From Caulobacter sp. (GTDB taxonomy: Bacteria; Pseudomonadota; Alphaproteobacteria; Caulobacterales; Caulobacteraceae): a stretch of 64,000 nucleotides of DNA. The stretch's first letter is position 1. Every line of letters starts with the position of its first letter. The stretch covers positions 152,702-216,701 of the forward strand of contig JAIOXZ010000004.1 in the NCBI GenBank assembly GCA_021741355.1, written 5' to 3'. The notes below the pieces were generated by a model. It worked only from the letters and a program-made list of their open reading frames with translations, was not told where the DNA came from and searched no databases. Of the stretch, positions 1 to 9,284 are shown piece after piece. The position numbers were made by a program, and so were the translations under genes.

Positions 1-29
1 TCTGCGAACGAACAGACCCTCCCTCATGA
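1..29 (+). CDS. C-terminal end of an upstream gene (partial), possibly the GTA tape-measure protein
   Basis: One frame enters from the window edge and stops with TGA at 27-29. Only about eight residues are visible, so the product cannot be recognised. In the GTA cluster of Rhodobacter capsulatus the gene just before the distal tail gene is the tape-measure protein, and this position would fit. The stop overlaps the GAGGA ribosome binding site of the next gene, which suggests tight translational coupling. Confidence 0.3.
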
Positions 30-39
30 GGAATTCGTC

Positions 40-651
40 ATGTCCTTTCACGAGGTTCGCCTGCCCGCGCGGCTGGCGTTCGGCTCGACCGGCGGGGTCG
101 AGCGCCGGACCGAGGTCGTCACCCTGGCGTCCGGGTTCGAGCGGCGCTCGACGCCGTGGGCGCACGGTCGGCGGCGGTATCTGATCGGAGCCGGCGTGCG
201 GTCGCTCGATGACGCCGCGGCGCTGGTCGCCTTTTTCGAGGCGCGGCGCGGGCAGCTGTACGGGTTCCGGTTCCGGGACTTCGCCGACTTCAAGTCCTGC
301 GCGCCCTCCGGGAGTATTTCGCCGATCGACCAGGCGCTGGGCGTCGGCGACGGAGAGGCCACGGTGTTCGCTCTGGCCAAGGCCTATGGCGACCTCGCCC
401 GGCCGGTGACCAAGCCGGTCGACGGGACGGTGCGGGTGGCTGTCGACGGGGCGGAGGTCACGGGGTTCTCCGTGGATCCCGCGACGGGGCTCGTCACGTT
501 CGAGGAACCGCCGGGGGAGGGCGCCGTGCTCACGGCCGGGTTCGAGTTCGATACGCCCGTGCGGTTCGACGCCGACCGCATCGACGTGACGCTGGAGAGT
601 TTCGAGGCGGGGCGGGTGGTCGCGGTCCCGCTGATCGAGTTGCGGGTCTGA
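40..651 (+). CDS. GTA distal tail protein (DUF2460 / TIGR02217 family)
   Basis: The 203-residue protein starts MSFHEVRLPARLAFGSTGG, and the stretch with SLDDAAALVAFFEARRGQLYGFRFRD is typical of DUF2460. This is ORFg12 of the R. capsulatus GTA, a distal tail protein joining the tail tube to the baseplate. Length is normal for the family. The ATG at 40 is preceded by GAGGA at about 28-32. It begins a run of four tail-tip genes in the usual GTA order. The protein is structural and acts in the particle released by lysis. The family call is firm; the exact role is taken from the Rhodobacter particle. Confidence 0.9.
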   Translation: MSFHEVRLPARLAFGSTGGVERRTEVVTLASGFERRSTPWAHGRRRYLIGAGVRSLDDAAALVAFFEARRGQLYGFRFRDFADFKSCAPSGSISPIDQALGVGDGEATVFALAKAYGDLARPVTKPVDGTVRVAVDGAEVTGFSVDPATGLVTFEEPPGEGAVLTAGFEFDTPVRFDADRIDVTLESFEAGRVVAVPLIELRV

Positions 652-659
652 ACACCTAT

Positions 660-778
660 CCCCTGTCATCCTGGACGCCGCAGGCGATCCGGGACCCAGA
701 CTTATTGCCCGGCCCCGGCGCATGAAGCCGAATCTGGGTCCCGGATCGTCCCTTCGGGCCGTCCGGGATGACAGGTGA
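660..778. repeat. Intergenic inverted-repeat element between the GTA distal tail and hub genes
   Basis: Two arms of about 40 bases (661-700 and 732-778) are inverted copies. Both contain CCTGTCATCC-type outer ends and GATCCGGGACCCAGA inner ends, with a loop of about 31 bases. The arms are similar in plan and sequence to the element at 55013-55119, so both look like copies of one dispersed REP-like family. The RNA would form a long hairpin between two genes that need balanced expression. Confidence 0.85.
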
Positions 779-815
779 GGGAAGCCGGCGCTGACGTTCG
801 CGAAAGGCCGCCCCG

Positions 816-1475
816 ATGAAAATCATACCTTCGGCCCTGGCCGCCCGGATCGAGTCCGGCGCGGCGATGCTGGCGCATGTCTGGCTGCTGACGCGGCGGG
901 ACGGCGCGCGGCTGGGCTTCACCGATCATGACCGGGACCTGGACCACGACGGGCTGAGTTGCCTGGCCGCCAGCGGCTGGACCGCAGGCGCGGCCGACGC
1001 CGGGCTCGGGTTCACCGCCGGCGCGGCGTCCGCGAGCGGCGGGCTCGACAGCGAAGCGCTGACCGAGGTGGATATCGCCGGCGGGCTCTATGACGGCTGC
1101 ACCGTCGAGTGCCGGCGTGTGGACTGGTCCGAGCCGGCGCTGTTCGTCAGCCTGTGGTCGGGGGTCATCAGCCGCCTGAAACGGGAGGGCGGCGCCTTTG
1201 TCGCCGAGATCGACGGGCCGCTGGCCGCGCTGGACCGTGTCGCCGGACGGACGTTCGGGCGGCTGTGCGACGCCAACCTGGGGGACGGGCGCTGTAGCGT
1301 CCCGGAGGCGCATCCGGCGTTCGGTGAGGGCTGCGGCAAGCGCTCGTCCACCTGTTCAGGTCGTTTCGACAATCTGCTGAATTTTCGCGGTTTTCCGGAC
1401 ATTCCTGGCGAGGACTTCCTGACCGTCTATCCGGCCAGGGGCGAGCGGCACGACGGGAAGTCGCGCCGTGGATAG
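816..1475 (+). CDS. GTA tail hub protein (DUF2163 / phage BR0599-type C-terminus)
   Basis: The 219-residue protein is ORFg13 of the GTA cluster. The N-terminal two thirds match DUF2163 (GFTDHDRDL, then AGAASASGGLDSEAL). The C-terminal part carries the BR0599 signature with four cysteines in LCDANLGDGRCS, GCG and TCS. In the hub proteins of GTA and lambda-like tails such cysteines hold an iron-sulfur cluster, so a cluster here is a fair inference. It sits between distal tail and peptidase genes and shares 8 bases with the next gene. Confidence 0.9.
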   Translation: MKIIPSALAARIESGAAMLAHVWLLTRRDGARLGFTDHDRDLDHDGLSCLAASGWTAGAADAGLGFTAGAASASGGLDSEALTEVDIAGGLYDGCTVECRRVDWSEPALFVSLWSGVISRLKREGGAFVAEIDGPLAALDRVAGRTFGRLCDANLGDGRCSVPEAHPAFGEGCGKRSSTCSGRFDNLLNFRGFPDIPGEDFLTVYPARGERHDGKSRRG

Positions 1476-1935
1476 CGGGTTGCGATACGACCGCGCCGCC
1501 GTCGTCGCCGCTGCCCGGTCGTGGATCGGAACGCCTTACCGCCACCAGGCGTCGCTGCAGGGGCGGGGGTGCGACTGCCTGGGGCTCGTGCGCGGGGTCT
1601 GGCGGGCGCTGTACGGCGACGAGCCCGAGGCGCCGCCCGTCTATCGCGCCGACTGGGCCGAGACCGGCGGGCGCGAGACGTTGCTCGAGGCGGCCCGGCG
1701 GCATCTGGTCGAGACGGACGTCCGCGACGTCAGGCCCGGCGAGGTGCTCCTGTTCCGGATGACGCCCGAGGCCTGCGTGAAGCACTGCGCGATCGTCTCC
1801 GAGGCGCGGCCCGGCGATCCCGAACGGCGGATGATCCACGCCTACTGGGCGCGCGCCGTGGTCGAGAGCTGGATCGGGCCGTGGTGGCGGCGCCGGCTGG
1901 CGTATGCGTTTTCCTTCCCCGGTGTGAGCGACTGA
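1468..1935 (+). CDS. GTA NlpC/P60 cell-wall peptidase
   Basis: The 155-residue protein belongs to the NlpC/P60 papain-like fold and corresponds to ORFg14. The catalytic cysteine is C37 in GCDCLGLVRGVW, and H106 in VKHCAIVSEA is the likely catalytic histidine. In GTA particles this peptidase lies at the tail tip and locally opens peptidoglycan during DNA delivery. The start is GTG at 1468, inside the end of the hub gene. The next gene starts one base after this stop, so the tail-tip genes are translationally coupled. Confidence 0.92.
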   Translation: MDSGLRYDRAAVVAAARSWIGTPYRHQASLQGRGCDCLGLVRGVWRALYGDEPEAPPVYRADWAETGGRETLLEAARRHLVETDVRDVRPGEVLLFRMTPEACVKHCAIVSEARPGDPERRMIHAYWARAVVESWIGPWWRRRLAYAFSFPGVSD

Positions 1936-1936
1936 C

Positions 1937-4900
1937 ATGGCGCAGGTGATCCTTGGCGGGCTCGGGCGGGCTCTCGGCGGCGCGCTCGGCGCCAGTCTCG
2001 GCGCGGCGGTCGGCGGCGCGCTCGACCGGGCGGCCATCGCCGGTTTGCAGCCGGCGCGGCAGGTCGGGCCGAGGTTGCGCGAACTGCAGCTGATGAGCGC
2101 CGCCGAGGGCGCGCCGATGGCCGCCGTGTTCGGTCGGGCGCGGGTCGCGGGACAGGTGATCTGGGCCGCGCGCTTCCGGGAAAAGCGCATCGAGCGCCAG
2201 GCCGGCGGCGGCAAGGGCGGGCCGAAGACCGTCGAGTACCGCTACAGCCTGTCGTTCGCCGTGGCGCTCTGCGAGGGACCGATCGACGGGATCGGCCGCA
2301 TCTGGGCCGACGGCAAGCCGATGGATCTGACTGGCGTGACGATGCGGCTGCATCGCGGGACGGAGGACCAGACGCCCGATCCGCTGATCGAGGCTGTCGA
2401 GGGGAGCGCACCGGCCTGTCGCGGGTGTGCGTACCTGGTGTTCGAGGACCTGCCGCTGGAGCCCTATGGCAACCGGCCGCCGCAGCTGTCCGTCGAGGTG
2501 TTCCGGCGGCCGCCCGCGAGCGGCGGGCTCGGAGAATTGCTGACCAGCGTCTGCCTGATCCCCGGGGCCGGGGAGTTCGTCTACGCGACCGATGTGGTGC
2601 ACCGCCGGGACGGGCTGACGCGGCTGACCGCCGAGACCGTTCACAACGGCGATGGACGTGCGGATCTGTTGGTGTCCCTGGACCAGCTGCAGGCCCAGCT
2701 GCCGAACCTGGAGGCGGTGACGCTCGTCGTGGCCTGGTTCGGGACCAGTCTGGACGCCGGGATCTGTCAGTTCCGGCCCGGCGTCGAGCAGGCGGAGAAG
2801 GCCACCCTGCCCTGGAGCTGGAAGGCCGGCGGCGTCGGTCGGGGCGGGGCGCATCTGATCTCGCACCAAGGCGACGGGCCGGCCTATGGCGGGACGCCCG
2901 CGGACCGCGCCGTGCTGCAGGCCATCGCCGAGCTGAAGGCGCGCGGGCTGAAGGTGACGCTGTATCCGTTCGTGCTGATGGACTGCGAGGGCTATCCATG
3001 GCGTGGCAGGATCGGCGGGGAAGCGGCTGATATCACAGGATTATTCGGCGACGCTTCGCCTGAAGATTTCGCGGTCGACGGTCACACGGCGAGCTATTCC
3101 GGTCCGGCGGACTGGGGTCTGCGGCGGATGATCCTGCACCAGGCGAAGCTGGCGCAGATGGCCGGCGGCGTGGACGGATTTCTGATCGGTTCGGAACTGC
3201 GCGGGATCACCGCCATCCGCGACGGCGACAGTTTTCCGGCCGTGGCGGCCCTGTGCGACCTGGCGGCGGACTGCCGGACCCTGCTCGGGAGCGAGACCGC
3301 GATCGGCTATGCGGCCGACTGGTCGGAATATTTCGGCCATCAGCCCGCGGACGGGTCGGGCGATGTGTTCTTCCACCTCGATCCGTTGTGGGCTGATCCC
3401 AACATCGATTTCGTCGGCATCGACTTCTATCCGCCCCTGGCCGACTGGCGGGACGGCGAGGCGCAGGACGCCTGGGACATCGCCTCCCGCGAGGGGTTCG
3501 ACTGGTTCTACGCCTCGGTGGAGGATCGGGCGGCGAAGGTGCGCACGCCGATCGCCGACGGCGCCCATGGCGAGCCGTGGGTGTTCCGGCCCAAGGACCT
3601 CGTCGGCTGGTGGTCCAACACGCATCATGACCGCCCCGGGGGAGTCCGTTCCGGAGCGCCCACCGCCTGGGTTCCGCGGTCCAAACCGATCCGGCTGATC
3701 GAGTTCGGCTGCCCGGCCGTCGACAAGGGCGCCAATGCGCCGAACCTGTTCATCGATCCCAAGAGCAGCGAGAGCGCCCTGCCGCCGTTCTCGAGCGGGG
3801 CGCGGGACGATGAAGGGCAGCGGCGGACGCTCGAGGCCGTGCTCGGGCATTTCGGCGATGGCGGCAACAATCCCGTCTCGCCGGTCTACGGCGGGGCGAT
3901 GGTCGAGGGGCTGAGCGCCTGGTGCTGGGACGCCCGGCCGTTTCCGGACTTTCCCGCGCGGACCGGCGTTTGGGCCGATGGACCGAACTGGGCGCGGGGC
4001 CACTGGCTGAACGGCCGGGTCGGCGCCGCGCCGGTCGGCGATCTGGTCACCGCCCTGGCGCAGCGAGCCGGGGTGAGCCTCGATGTGGGCGACGTGCGCG
4101 GCGTTGTCAGCGGTTATGTGGTGGAGGCGCCGATGCGGTTGCGGGATGCGCTTGAGCCGCTGGCGCTGGCGTTCGGATTTGACGCCGCCGAGCGGGATGG
4201 GGGCGTGACGCTGGTCAGCCGGGATGGACCTGCCGACGTCACGCTGGGCGAAAACGACCTGGCGCTGCCCGACGAGCGCGTCGCCTGTGTCGATACGCGG
4301 ACGCTGGAGACGCCATCGGACGAACTGCGCCTGCGGTTCATCGACGAGACCGCCGACTATCGCATCGGCGGCCTGACCGTGCGTCGCGACCCGGCGGTGG
4401 GCGGCGGGACCCGGCAGATCGACCTGCCGATCGTCACGACCGCTGGAATGGCCGAGCGGGTCGGGCGTCGTGTGCTGGCGCAGGACCAGGCGGCGAGGGA
4501 CAGCCGGACAGCGCATCTGTCGCCGTTGGCGGCCCTGACCGTGGAGCCCGGCGACCGGTTGGCGTTCGTCGGTGGGGAGACCGTCTGGCGGCTCACCGGG
4601 CTGGATCGGGACGAGCGGCCGCGGGCCACACTGCAGGTCGCAGAGCCGGCCCAGGCAGCCGATGGCGGCCTCCCCGACTGGACCTCGCCGCCGCCGATCG
4701 AGCCTGCGGGGCCACCTGTGCTCTACGTGCTCGACCTGCCGCCCCTGCCGGGGTCCGAGACCGACGCACGGCCGTTGGCGGCGGCGGGGCTGGAGCCATG
4801 GCGGGACCTGGATGTTCATGCCGGGCCGGAGACGGAGGCCTTGACCGCGCGCGCGCGGCTGAACCAGCCCGCGGGGGTGGGCGAGACGCTGAGCGATCTG

Positions 4901-5644
4901 CCGGCGGGACCGCTGCACCGGCTGGACCCCGGCGGGCGGCTGACCCTCCGGCTGGAAGGGACGACGCTGGAGACCCGGACGCTCACGGCCGTGCTGGCCG
5001 GCGCCAATGCGCTGGCCGTGCGCAACGGCGGCGGGGACTGGGAAGTGCTGCAGTTCCTGACCGCCGAGCTGACCGGCGAGGATGTCTGGACCCTGGGCGG
5101 GCTGCTGCGCGGACAGGGCGGCAGCGATCCGGAGATGGCGGCGCTGACGCCGGCCGGGGCGCCGGTCGTGTTGCTGGGCGAGGGGCTGGCGCGGGCCGAG
5201 GTCTCGCTCGGCGAGCGCGGACTGCCGCTGGTCTGGCGCGCGGCGCAGGCCGGCGGGCCGGCCGGTGGAAACGCGATGGCCGAGGCCGCCTTCACCTGGC
5301 GCGGCCTGGCCGACCGGCCGTGGAGCCCCGCGCATCTGACGCTGGAGGCCGGCGAGGGAGGCGATCTGGTCCTGACCTGGATCCGGCGGGCGCGGCTGGG
5401 CGGCGACAACTGGGACGGCGAGCCGCCGTTGTCGGAGGAGCGGGAGGTCTATCGCGTCGAGATCCTGGACGGCGAGGGCATCGTGCGGACCGCCGAAGTC
5501 ACCGCCCCCGCGTTCACCTGGACCGGCGCGCAGCAGGCTGATGATTTTCTGGGCGGCGTTCCCGATCCGGTGACGATCCGGGTGGCGCAGGGATCAGCTG
5601 TTTTCGGCTGGGGCGCGACGACGACGCGGAGCCTGTGGCGCTGA
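1937..5644 (+). CDS. GTA megatron tail fibre/host-interaction protein (GTA TIM-barrel-like and phage-tail domains)
   Basis: The 1235-residue protein is the ORFg15 equivalent and the last GTA structural gene. The glycine-rich N-terminus (GGLGRALGGALGASLGAAVGG) is typical. The middle (about residues 320-740) is the GTA TIM-barrel-like domain, with segments such as GLKVTLYPFVLMDC and FVGIDFYPPLADW; it resembles a glycoside hydrolase, but hydrolytic activity is not established. The C-terminal part is the phage-tail (PF13550-like) region and fibre-like domains. In R. capsulatus this megatron forms the baseplate centre and penetrates the envelope. Size and domain order are normal and there is no frameshift, so the visible half of the cluster looks functional. 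Confidence 0.93.
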   Translation: MAQVILGGLGRALGGALGASLGAAVGGALDRAAIAGLQPARQVGPRLRELQLMSAAEGAPMAAVFGRARVAGQVIWAARFREKRIERQAGGGKGGPKTVEYRYSLSFAVALCEGPIDGIGRIWADGKPMDLTGVTMRLHRGTEDQTPDPLIEAVEGSAPACRGCAYLVFEDLPLEPYGNRPPQLSVEVFRRPPASGGLGELLTSVCLIPGAGEFVYATDVVHRRDGLTRLTAETVHNGDGRADLLVSLDQLQAQLPNLEAVTLVVAWFGTSLDAGICQFRPGVEQAEKATLPWSWKAGGVGRGGAHLISHQGDGPAYGGTPADRAVLQAIAELKARGLKVTLYPFVLMDCEGYPWRGRIGGEAADITGLFGDASPEDFAVDGHTASYSGPADWGLRRMILHQAKLAQMAGGVDGFLIGSELRGITAIRDGDSFPAVAALCDLAADCRTLLGSETAIGYAADWSEYFGHQPADGSGDVFFHLDPLWADPNIDFVGIDFYPPLADWRDGEAQDAWDIASREGFDWFYASVEDRAAKVRTPIADGAHGEPWVFRPKDLVGWWSNTHHDRPGGVRSGAPTAWVPRSKPIRLIEFGCPAVDKGANAPNLFIDPKSSESALPPFSSGARDDEGQRRTLEAVLGHFGDGGNNPVSPVYGGAMVEGLSAWCWDARPFPDFPARTGVWADGPNWARGHWLNGRVGAAPVGDLVTALAQRAGVSLDVGDVRGVVSGYVVEAPMRLRDALEPLALAFGFDAAERDGGVTLVSRDGPADVTLGENDLALPDERVACVDTRTLETPSDELRLRFIDETADYRIGGLTVRRDPAVGGGTRQIDLPIVTTAGMAERVGRRVLAQDQAARDSRTAHLSPLAALTVEPGDRLAFVGGETVWRLTGLDRDERPRATLQVAEPAQAADGGLPDWTSPPPIEPAGPPVLYVLDLPPLPGSETDARPLAAAGLEPWRDLDVHAGPETEALTARARLNQPAGVGETLSDLPAGPLHRLDPGGRLTLRLEGTTLETRTLTAVLAGANALAVRNGGGDWEVLQFLTAELTGEDVWTLGGLLRGQGGSDPEMAALTPAGAPVVLLGEGLARAEVSLGERGLPLVWRAAQAGGPAGGNAMAEAAFTWRGLADRPWSPAHLTLEAGEGGDLVLTWIRRARLGGDNWDGEPPLSEEREVYRVEILDGEGIVRTAEVTAPAFTWTGAQQADDFLGGVPDPVTIRVAQGSAVFGWGATTTRSLWR

Positions 5645-5696
5645 GGGGCGAGACACTCTATCTGGAGGCTCGACGACTTCCACCGGCGAGGGGCCC

Positions 5697-6641
5697 TTGG
5701 CGCGCGATCCTTACCTTGAACTCGGCGTACCGCGCGGTGCGAGCCAGGATGACGTCCGCAAGGCGTTCCGCAAGCTGGCCAAGCAGTTCCATCCTGACGC
5801 CAACCAGAATGACCCGACCGCCGAAGAGAAGTTCAAGCGCGTCTCGTCGGCGTTCGACATTCTGGGCGATCCCGACAAGCGCAAGAAATTCGACCGCGGC
5901 GAGATCGATGCCGACGGACGCGAGCAGCATCCCGGCTACGGCGGCGGCAGTCCGTTCGGCCCCGGGGGCGCCTCCGGCGGCCGGTATCGGCCGGGCCCGG
6001 GCAGTCCCGGGTTCGAAGGGGTCGATATCAACGACATCTTCGGCGACATGTTCGGCGAGCGTGGCCGGGGCGGACCCGGCGCAGGCCGCGCCGGCTTCGG
6101 CTTCGGCGGCGGCGGTCGTGGCTCTGATCTGCGCGCGCATCTCGACATCGACATCGAAGAAGCCATCCGCGGCGGCAAGAAGCGCATCGCCTTCTCCGAC
6201 GGCCGCACGCTCGAGGTGGCGATCCCCAAGGGCGCCCAGGACGGCCAGACCCTGCGGCTCAAGGGCCAGGGCGCCGGCGGCCGGGCCGGTCCGGGTGACG
6301 CCCTGATCGAAATCGGCATCAAGCCGCATCCGCTATATCGCCGCGAAGGCGACATGCTGCACATGGACCTGCCCGTCTCGGTGCCCGACGCGGTGCTGGG
6401 CGGCAAGGTCGATGCGCCGACCCCGGACGGGCCGGTGGCCCTGACTGTGCCGAAAGGCTCGAACAGCGGCGCCCAGCTGCGACTCAAGGGGCGCGGCTTC
6501 ATCAACGCCAAGGGCCAGCGTGGCGACCTGATGGCGCGCCTGGTGGTGACCCTGCCCGACGCCGTCGATCCAACGCTCGAAAAGCTGGCCGAGACCTGGC
6601 GCAAGGAGCGGCCCTACTCGCCAAAAAGGCGTCAGGGGTGA
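5697..6641 (+). CDS. DnaJ-family co-chaperone (CbpA-like: J domain, G-rich linker, DnaJ C-terminal domain)
   Basis: The 314-residue protein has an N-terminal J domain (residues 4-70) with the HPD motif in KQFHPDANQND. A Gly/Phe-rich linker (about 75-140) and two beta-rich substrate-binding subdomains follow. The zinc-finger CxxCxGxG repeats of true DnaJ are absent, so it is the CbpA/DnaJ-II type. It would deliver substrates to DnaK in the cytoplasm. The start is a TTG at 5697 with GCGAGGGG upstream, chosen because it gives the conserved ARDPYLELGV beginning. It lies 52 bases after the GTA gene and is probably a separate housekeeping gene. Confidence 0.88.
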   Translation: MARDPYLELGVPRGASQDDVRKAFRKLAKQFHPDANQNDPTAEEKFKRVSSAFDILGDPDKRKKFDRGEIDADGREQHPGYGGGSPFGPGGASGGRYRPGPGSPGFEGVDINDIFGDMFGERGRGGPGAGRAGFGFGGGGRGSDLRAHLDIDIEEAIRGGKKRIAFSDGRTLEVAIPKGAQDGQTLRLKGQGAGGRAGPGDALIEIGIKPHPLYRREGDMLHMDLPVSVPDAVLGGKVDAPTPDGPVALTVPKGSNSGAQLRLKGRGFINAKGQRGDLMARLVVTLPDAVDPTLEKLAETWRKERPYSPKRRQG

Positions 6642-6713
6642 CACGGGACCGCCGTAGCCGGATAACGTGGCCATTCAGCCGGCGTTCAGCCCGGTTACCG
6701 TAGAAGCCAGGTC

Positions 6714-7139
6714 ATGAAACGCCTGTCCGTCCTTTTCGCAGCCCTTCTGCTGTCCACCGCCCTTCCGGCGGCGGCGCAGGCCCAGGCCTGTCCGAAGGGC
6801 CCGCTGGGCCAGGCCTGCCGCGATGCGCGCGTCGCCGGCGGGCAGGGCGGGCAGCGGCCCCAGCCGGGCGGCCAGGAGCGTCCGCGCGGCAATTCGCTGG
6901 GCGACAGCTGGGCGCCGCGCGAGGACGACGCCCGCGAAGGCGTCCGTGGCGGCCGGCTCGTGCCGCTGGAAAGCGTGATCCGCAACATCGCCCGCTCGAC
7001 CCCGGGACGGCTGCTCGACGCCGGTCTCGAGAACCACGGCGGCCGCCCCGTCTATCGAGTGCGCTGGCAAGCGGCGAACGGTCAGCGTATCGACTTCCTT
7101 GTCGACGCGCGGTCCGGCGCGATCATCGGCAGAAACTGA
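6714..7139 (+). CDS. Secreted PepSY-like small protein
   Basis: The 141-residue protein has a Sec signal peptide ending near AAAQAQA (residues 1-23). A Gly/Gln/Pro/Arg-rich linker follows, then a C-terminal PepSY-like domain (about 80-141) with IRNIARSTPGRLLDAGLE and a closing strand DFLVDARSGAIIG. PepSY domains are thought to modulate enzymes or sensors in the periplasm. It ends 7 bases before a response regulator and histidine kinase, an arrangement common in proteobacteria in which the PepSY protein is probably an input or target of the kinase. Confidence 0.8.
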   Translation: MKRLSVLFAALLLSTALPAAAQAQACPKGPLGQACRDARVAGGQGGQRPQPGGQERPRGNSLGDSWAPREDDAREGVRGGRLVPLESVIRNIARSTPGRLLDAGLENHGGRPVYRVRWQAANGQRIDFLVDARSGAIIGRN

Positions 7140-7146
7140 GGTCCCC

Positions 7147-7824
7147 ATGCGCATCCTGCTCGTCGAGGATGATCCCGATCTGTCGCGGCAGCTGAAGCTG
7201 GCGCTCGGCGAGGCCGGCTACGCCGTCGACCACGCCGCCGACGGCGAGGAAGCCCACTACCTGGGCGAGGGCGAACCCTATGACGCCGTAATCCTCGATC
7301 TTGGCCTGCCCAAGATCGACGGCGTGTCGGTGCTGGAACGCTGGCGGCGGGACAACATCGCCATGCCCGTGCTGATCCTGACCGCGCGTGACAACTGGAG
7401 CCAGAAGGTCGCCGGGTTCGACGCCGGGGCCGACGACTATCTGACCAAGCCCTTCCATACCGAGGAACTGCTGGCCCGGCTGCGCGCGCTGCTGCGACGG
7501 TCGGCCGGCGTCGCCACGCCGAACCTGGCGTGTGGCGGGCTGCGGCTGGATCCGCGATCGGCTCGCGCGTCGGTGAACGGCGAGCCGCTGCGGCTGACCT
7601 CGCTGGAATACCGGCTGCTGCACTACATGATCATGCACCAGGGCCGGGTGATCAGCCGGACCGAACTGGTCGAGCACCTGTACGATCAGGACTTCGACCG
7701 CGACTCCAACACCATCGAGGTGTTCATCGGCCGGGTGCGCAAGAAGATCGGACCCGATCGCATCGAGACCGTGCGCGGCCTGGGCTACCGGCTGACGCCG
7801 CTGCCGGGCGAGCCTACCGAGTGA
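7147..7824 (+). CDS. OmpR/PhoB-family response regulator
   Basis: The 225-residue protein has an N-terminal receiver domain with acidic residues in LLVEDDPDL, phospho-acceptor D51 in VILDLGLPK and K101 in YLTKPFH. A C-terminal winged helix (about 125-222) has the OmpR pattern SLEYRLLHYMI...GRVISRTELVEHLYD and DSNTIEVFIGRVRKKIG. The ATG at 7147 gives the standard MRILLVEDD start. Its stop overlaps the GTG of the kinase (GTGA), so the two are co-translated. It resembles PhoP/QseB-type regulators, but the signal and target genes cannot be read from the sequence. Confidence 0.93.
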   Translation: MRILLVEDDPDLSRQLKLALGEAGYAVDHAADGEEAHYLGEGEPYDAVILDLGLPKIDGVSVLERWRRDNIAMPVLILTARDNWSQKVAGFDAGADDYLTKPFHTEELLARLRALLRRSAGVATPNLACGGLRLDPRSARASVNGEPLRLTSLEYRLLHYMIMHQGRVISRTELVEHLYDQDFDRDSNTIEVFIGRVRKKIGPDRIETVRGLGYRLTPLPGEPTE

Positions 7825-9206
7825 AGCTCCCCGGCCTCGGCCGCCGTTCGCTCGTCGGGCGGCTGTTTCTGCTGGCCGCAGGCTGGAGTCTGGTGGTCCT
7901 GATCGTGACCGGGCTGTCGCTGACCGCCTTTTTCCAGCAGGCCGCGCTGAGCCGGTTCGATCTGGATCTGGTTTACCTGATCGAGGACCTGAACGCTGGA
8001 ATCAGCGTCGACGACGGCGAGGTCCGGGCGCCGCCGCTGACCGACACGCGCGCGCTGCGGGCCTATTCCGGCCGCTACTGGCAGATCGCCGAGCCTGGCC
8101 CGAACAACACCATCAAGATCATCGTCCGGTCGCGCTCGCTGTTCGACCAGGAACTGAAGATCCCCGCCGACGTCGTGGCGCAGGTCGCCGCCACGCCGGC
8201 GACCCAGATGTTCTATGCCGCCGAGGGGCCGCTTGATCAGCCGCTGCGGGCGACCGCAATGCAGCTGAAACTCGCCGGCCGCATCGCGCCCGTGATCCTG
8301 ATGGCCGCCGAGGACCGCTCGCCTGTGGACCGGGAGGCCCGGCGCTTCGCGGCGCTGACCGCCGGCGCCCTGGTGCTCATGGGGGCCGGCATTCTGGCGG
8401 CCGTCTGGATCCAGGTGCGGGTCGGCCTGCAGCCGCTGTTCCAGCTGCGTGGCGAGGTGGCGGACGTGCGCAAGGGCAAGGTCGAGCGGATCGTCGGTGA
8501 CTATCCCACCGAGCTGGAGCCGCTGGCCACCGAGCTGAACGCCCTGGTCGCGCACAACCAGGATGTCGTCGAACGGCAGCGGACCCATGTCGGCAATCTG
8601 GCGCATGCGCTGAAGACGCCCATCTCGGTCATGCTGACCGAAGCCACCCAGCAGCCCGGCCAGCTCGCCGATGTCGTTTCGCGGCAGGCCGAGGCCATGC
8701 GCAGCCATGTCGAACACCATCTGCGCCGCGCCCGCGCCGCCGCCCGATCGCAGAGCCATGGCGAGCGCAGCCTGGTGGAGCCCGTCCTCGACGAACTGGC
8801 CGTGACGATGGAGCGGATCTTCCAGGACAAGGGTGTGGAGATCGACTGGCGCTGCCCCGAGGATCTCTGCTTCCGGGGTGAACGGCAGGATCTGCAGGAG
8901 ATTGTCGGCAACATCCTCGAGAATGCCGGCATCTGGTCGAAGGGGCGCGTGCGGGCCATCGCCGTCGCCGTCTCGCCCGAGCGCCTGCTGATCACCGTCG
9001 AGGACGACGGGCCGGGTCTGCCTGCCGACCGGCGTGAAGAGGTGCTCAAACGCGGCGCCCGCCTGGATGAAAGCGCTCCGGGGTCGGGGCTGGGCCTGGC
9101 GATCGTCGATGAGCTGGCGCGGGCCTACGGCGGATCGTTGGTATTGGGCGATTCCGTGATGGGCGGCCTGAAGGTCGAATTGAGTCTGCCGCGCGCCGAA
9201 TCCTGA
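7821..9206 (+). CDS. Membrane sensor histidine kinase, partner of the preceding regulator
   Basis: The 461-residue protein has TM1 at about residues 14-35, a periplasmic domain of about 140 residues, TM2 near 175-195 and HAMP-like sequence after it. The dimerisation helix carries the H box NLAHALKTPISVML with the phospho-acceptor H262. The ATPase domain shows the N box (NILENAGIW), DDGPGLPADRR and GSGLGLAIVDELA. The HALKTP form of the H box is typical of PhoQ-like kinases. The start is GTG at 7821, overlapping the regulator stop. Together with the PepSY gene it forms a three-gene operon. Confidence 0.92.
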   Translation: MKLPGLGRRSLVGRLFLLAAGWSLVVLIVTGLSLTAFFQQAALSRFDLDLVYLIEDLNAGISVDDGEVRAPPLTDTRALRAYSGRYWQIAEPGPNNTIKIIVRSRSLFDQELKIPADVVAQVAATPATQMFYAAEGPLDQPLRATAMQLKLAGRIAPVILMAAEDRSPVDREARRFAALTAGALVLMGAGILAAVWIQVRVGLQPLFQLRGEVADVRKGKVERIVGDYPTELEPLATELNALVAHNQDVVERQRTHVGNLAHALKTPISVMLTEATQQPGQLADVVSRQAEAMRSHVEHHLRRARAAARSQSHGERSLVEPVLDELAVTMERIFQDKGVEIDWRCPEDLCFRGERQDLQEIVGNILENAGIWSKGRVRAIAVAVSPERLLITVEDDGPGLPADRREEVLKRGARLDESAPGSGLGLAIVDELARAYGGSLVLGDSVMGGLKVELSLPRAES

Positions 9207-9284
9207 AACCAGCGTTTCGGAATCCGTTAACCCAATTGGGCGAAGGTTCTCTCTGAGACTTCGGGGTCTCCGCGGCAGAGGCTC

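Noticed and set aside
2890..4150. Glycoside hydrolase activity for the GTA megatron TIM-barrel region
   Set aside because: The barrel is part of the GTA family protein and no catalytic residue pair can be named from sequence alone.
3041..5335. 764-codon open frame antisense to the GTA megatron gene
   Set aside because: It is a GC-rich shadow with no domain and no ribosome site; the sense frame is a clear GTA protein.
5635..6306. Gene starting at 5635 in another frame over the DnaJ-like gene
   Set aside because: It overlaps the J domain frame and its sequence is low-complexity Ser/Arg/Ala shadow.
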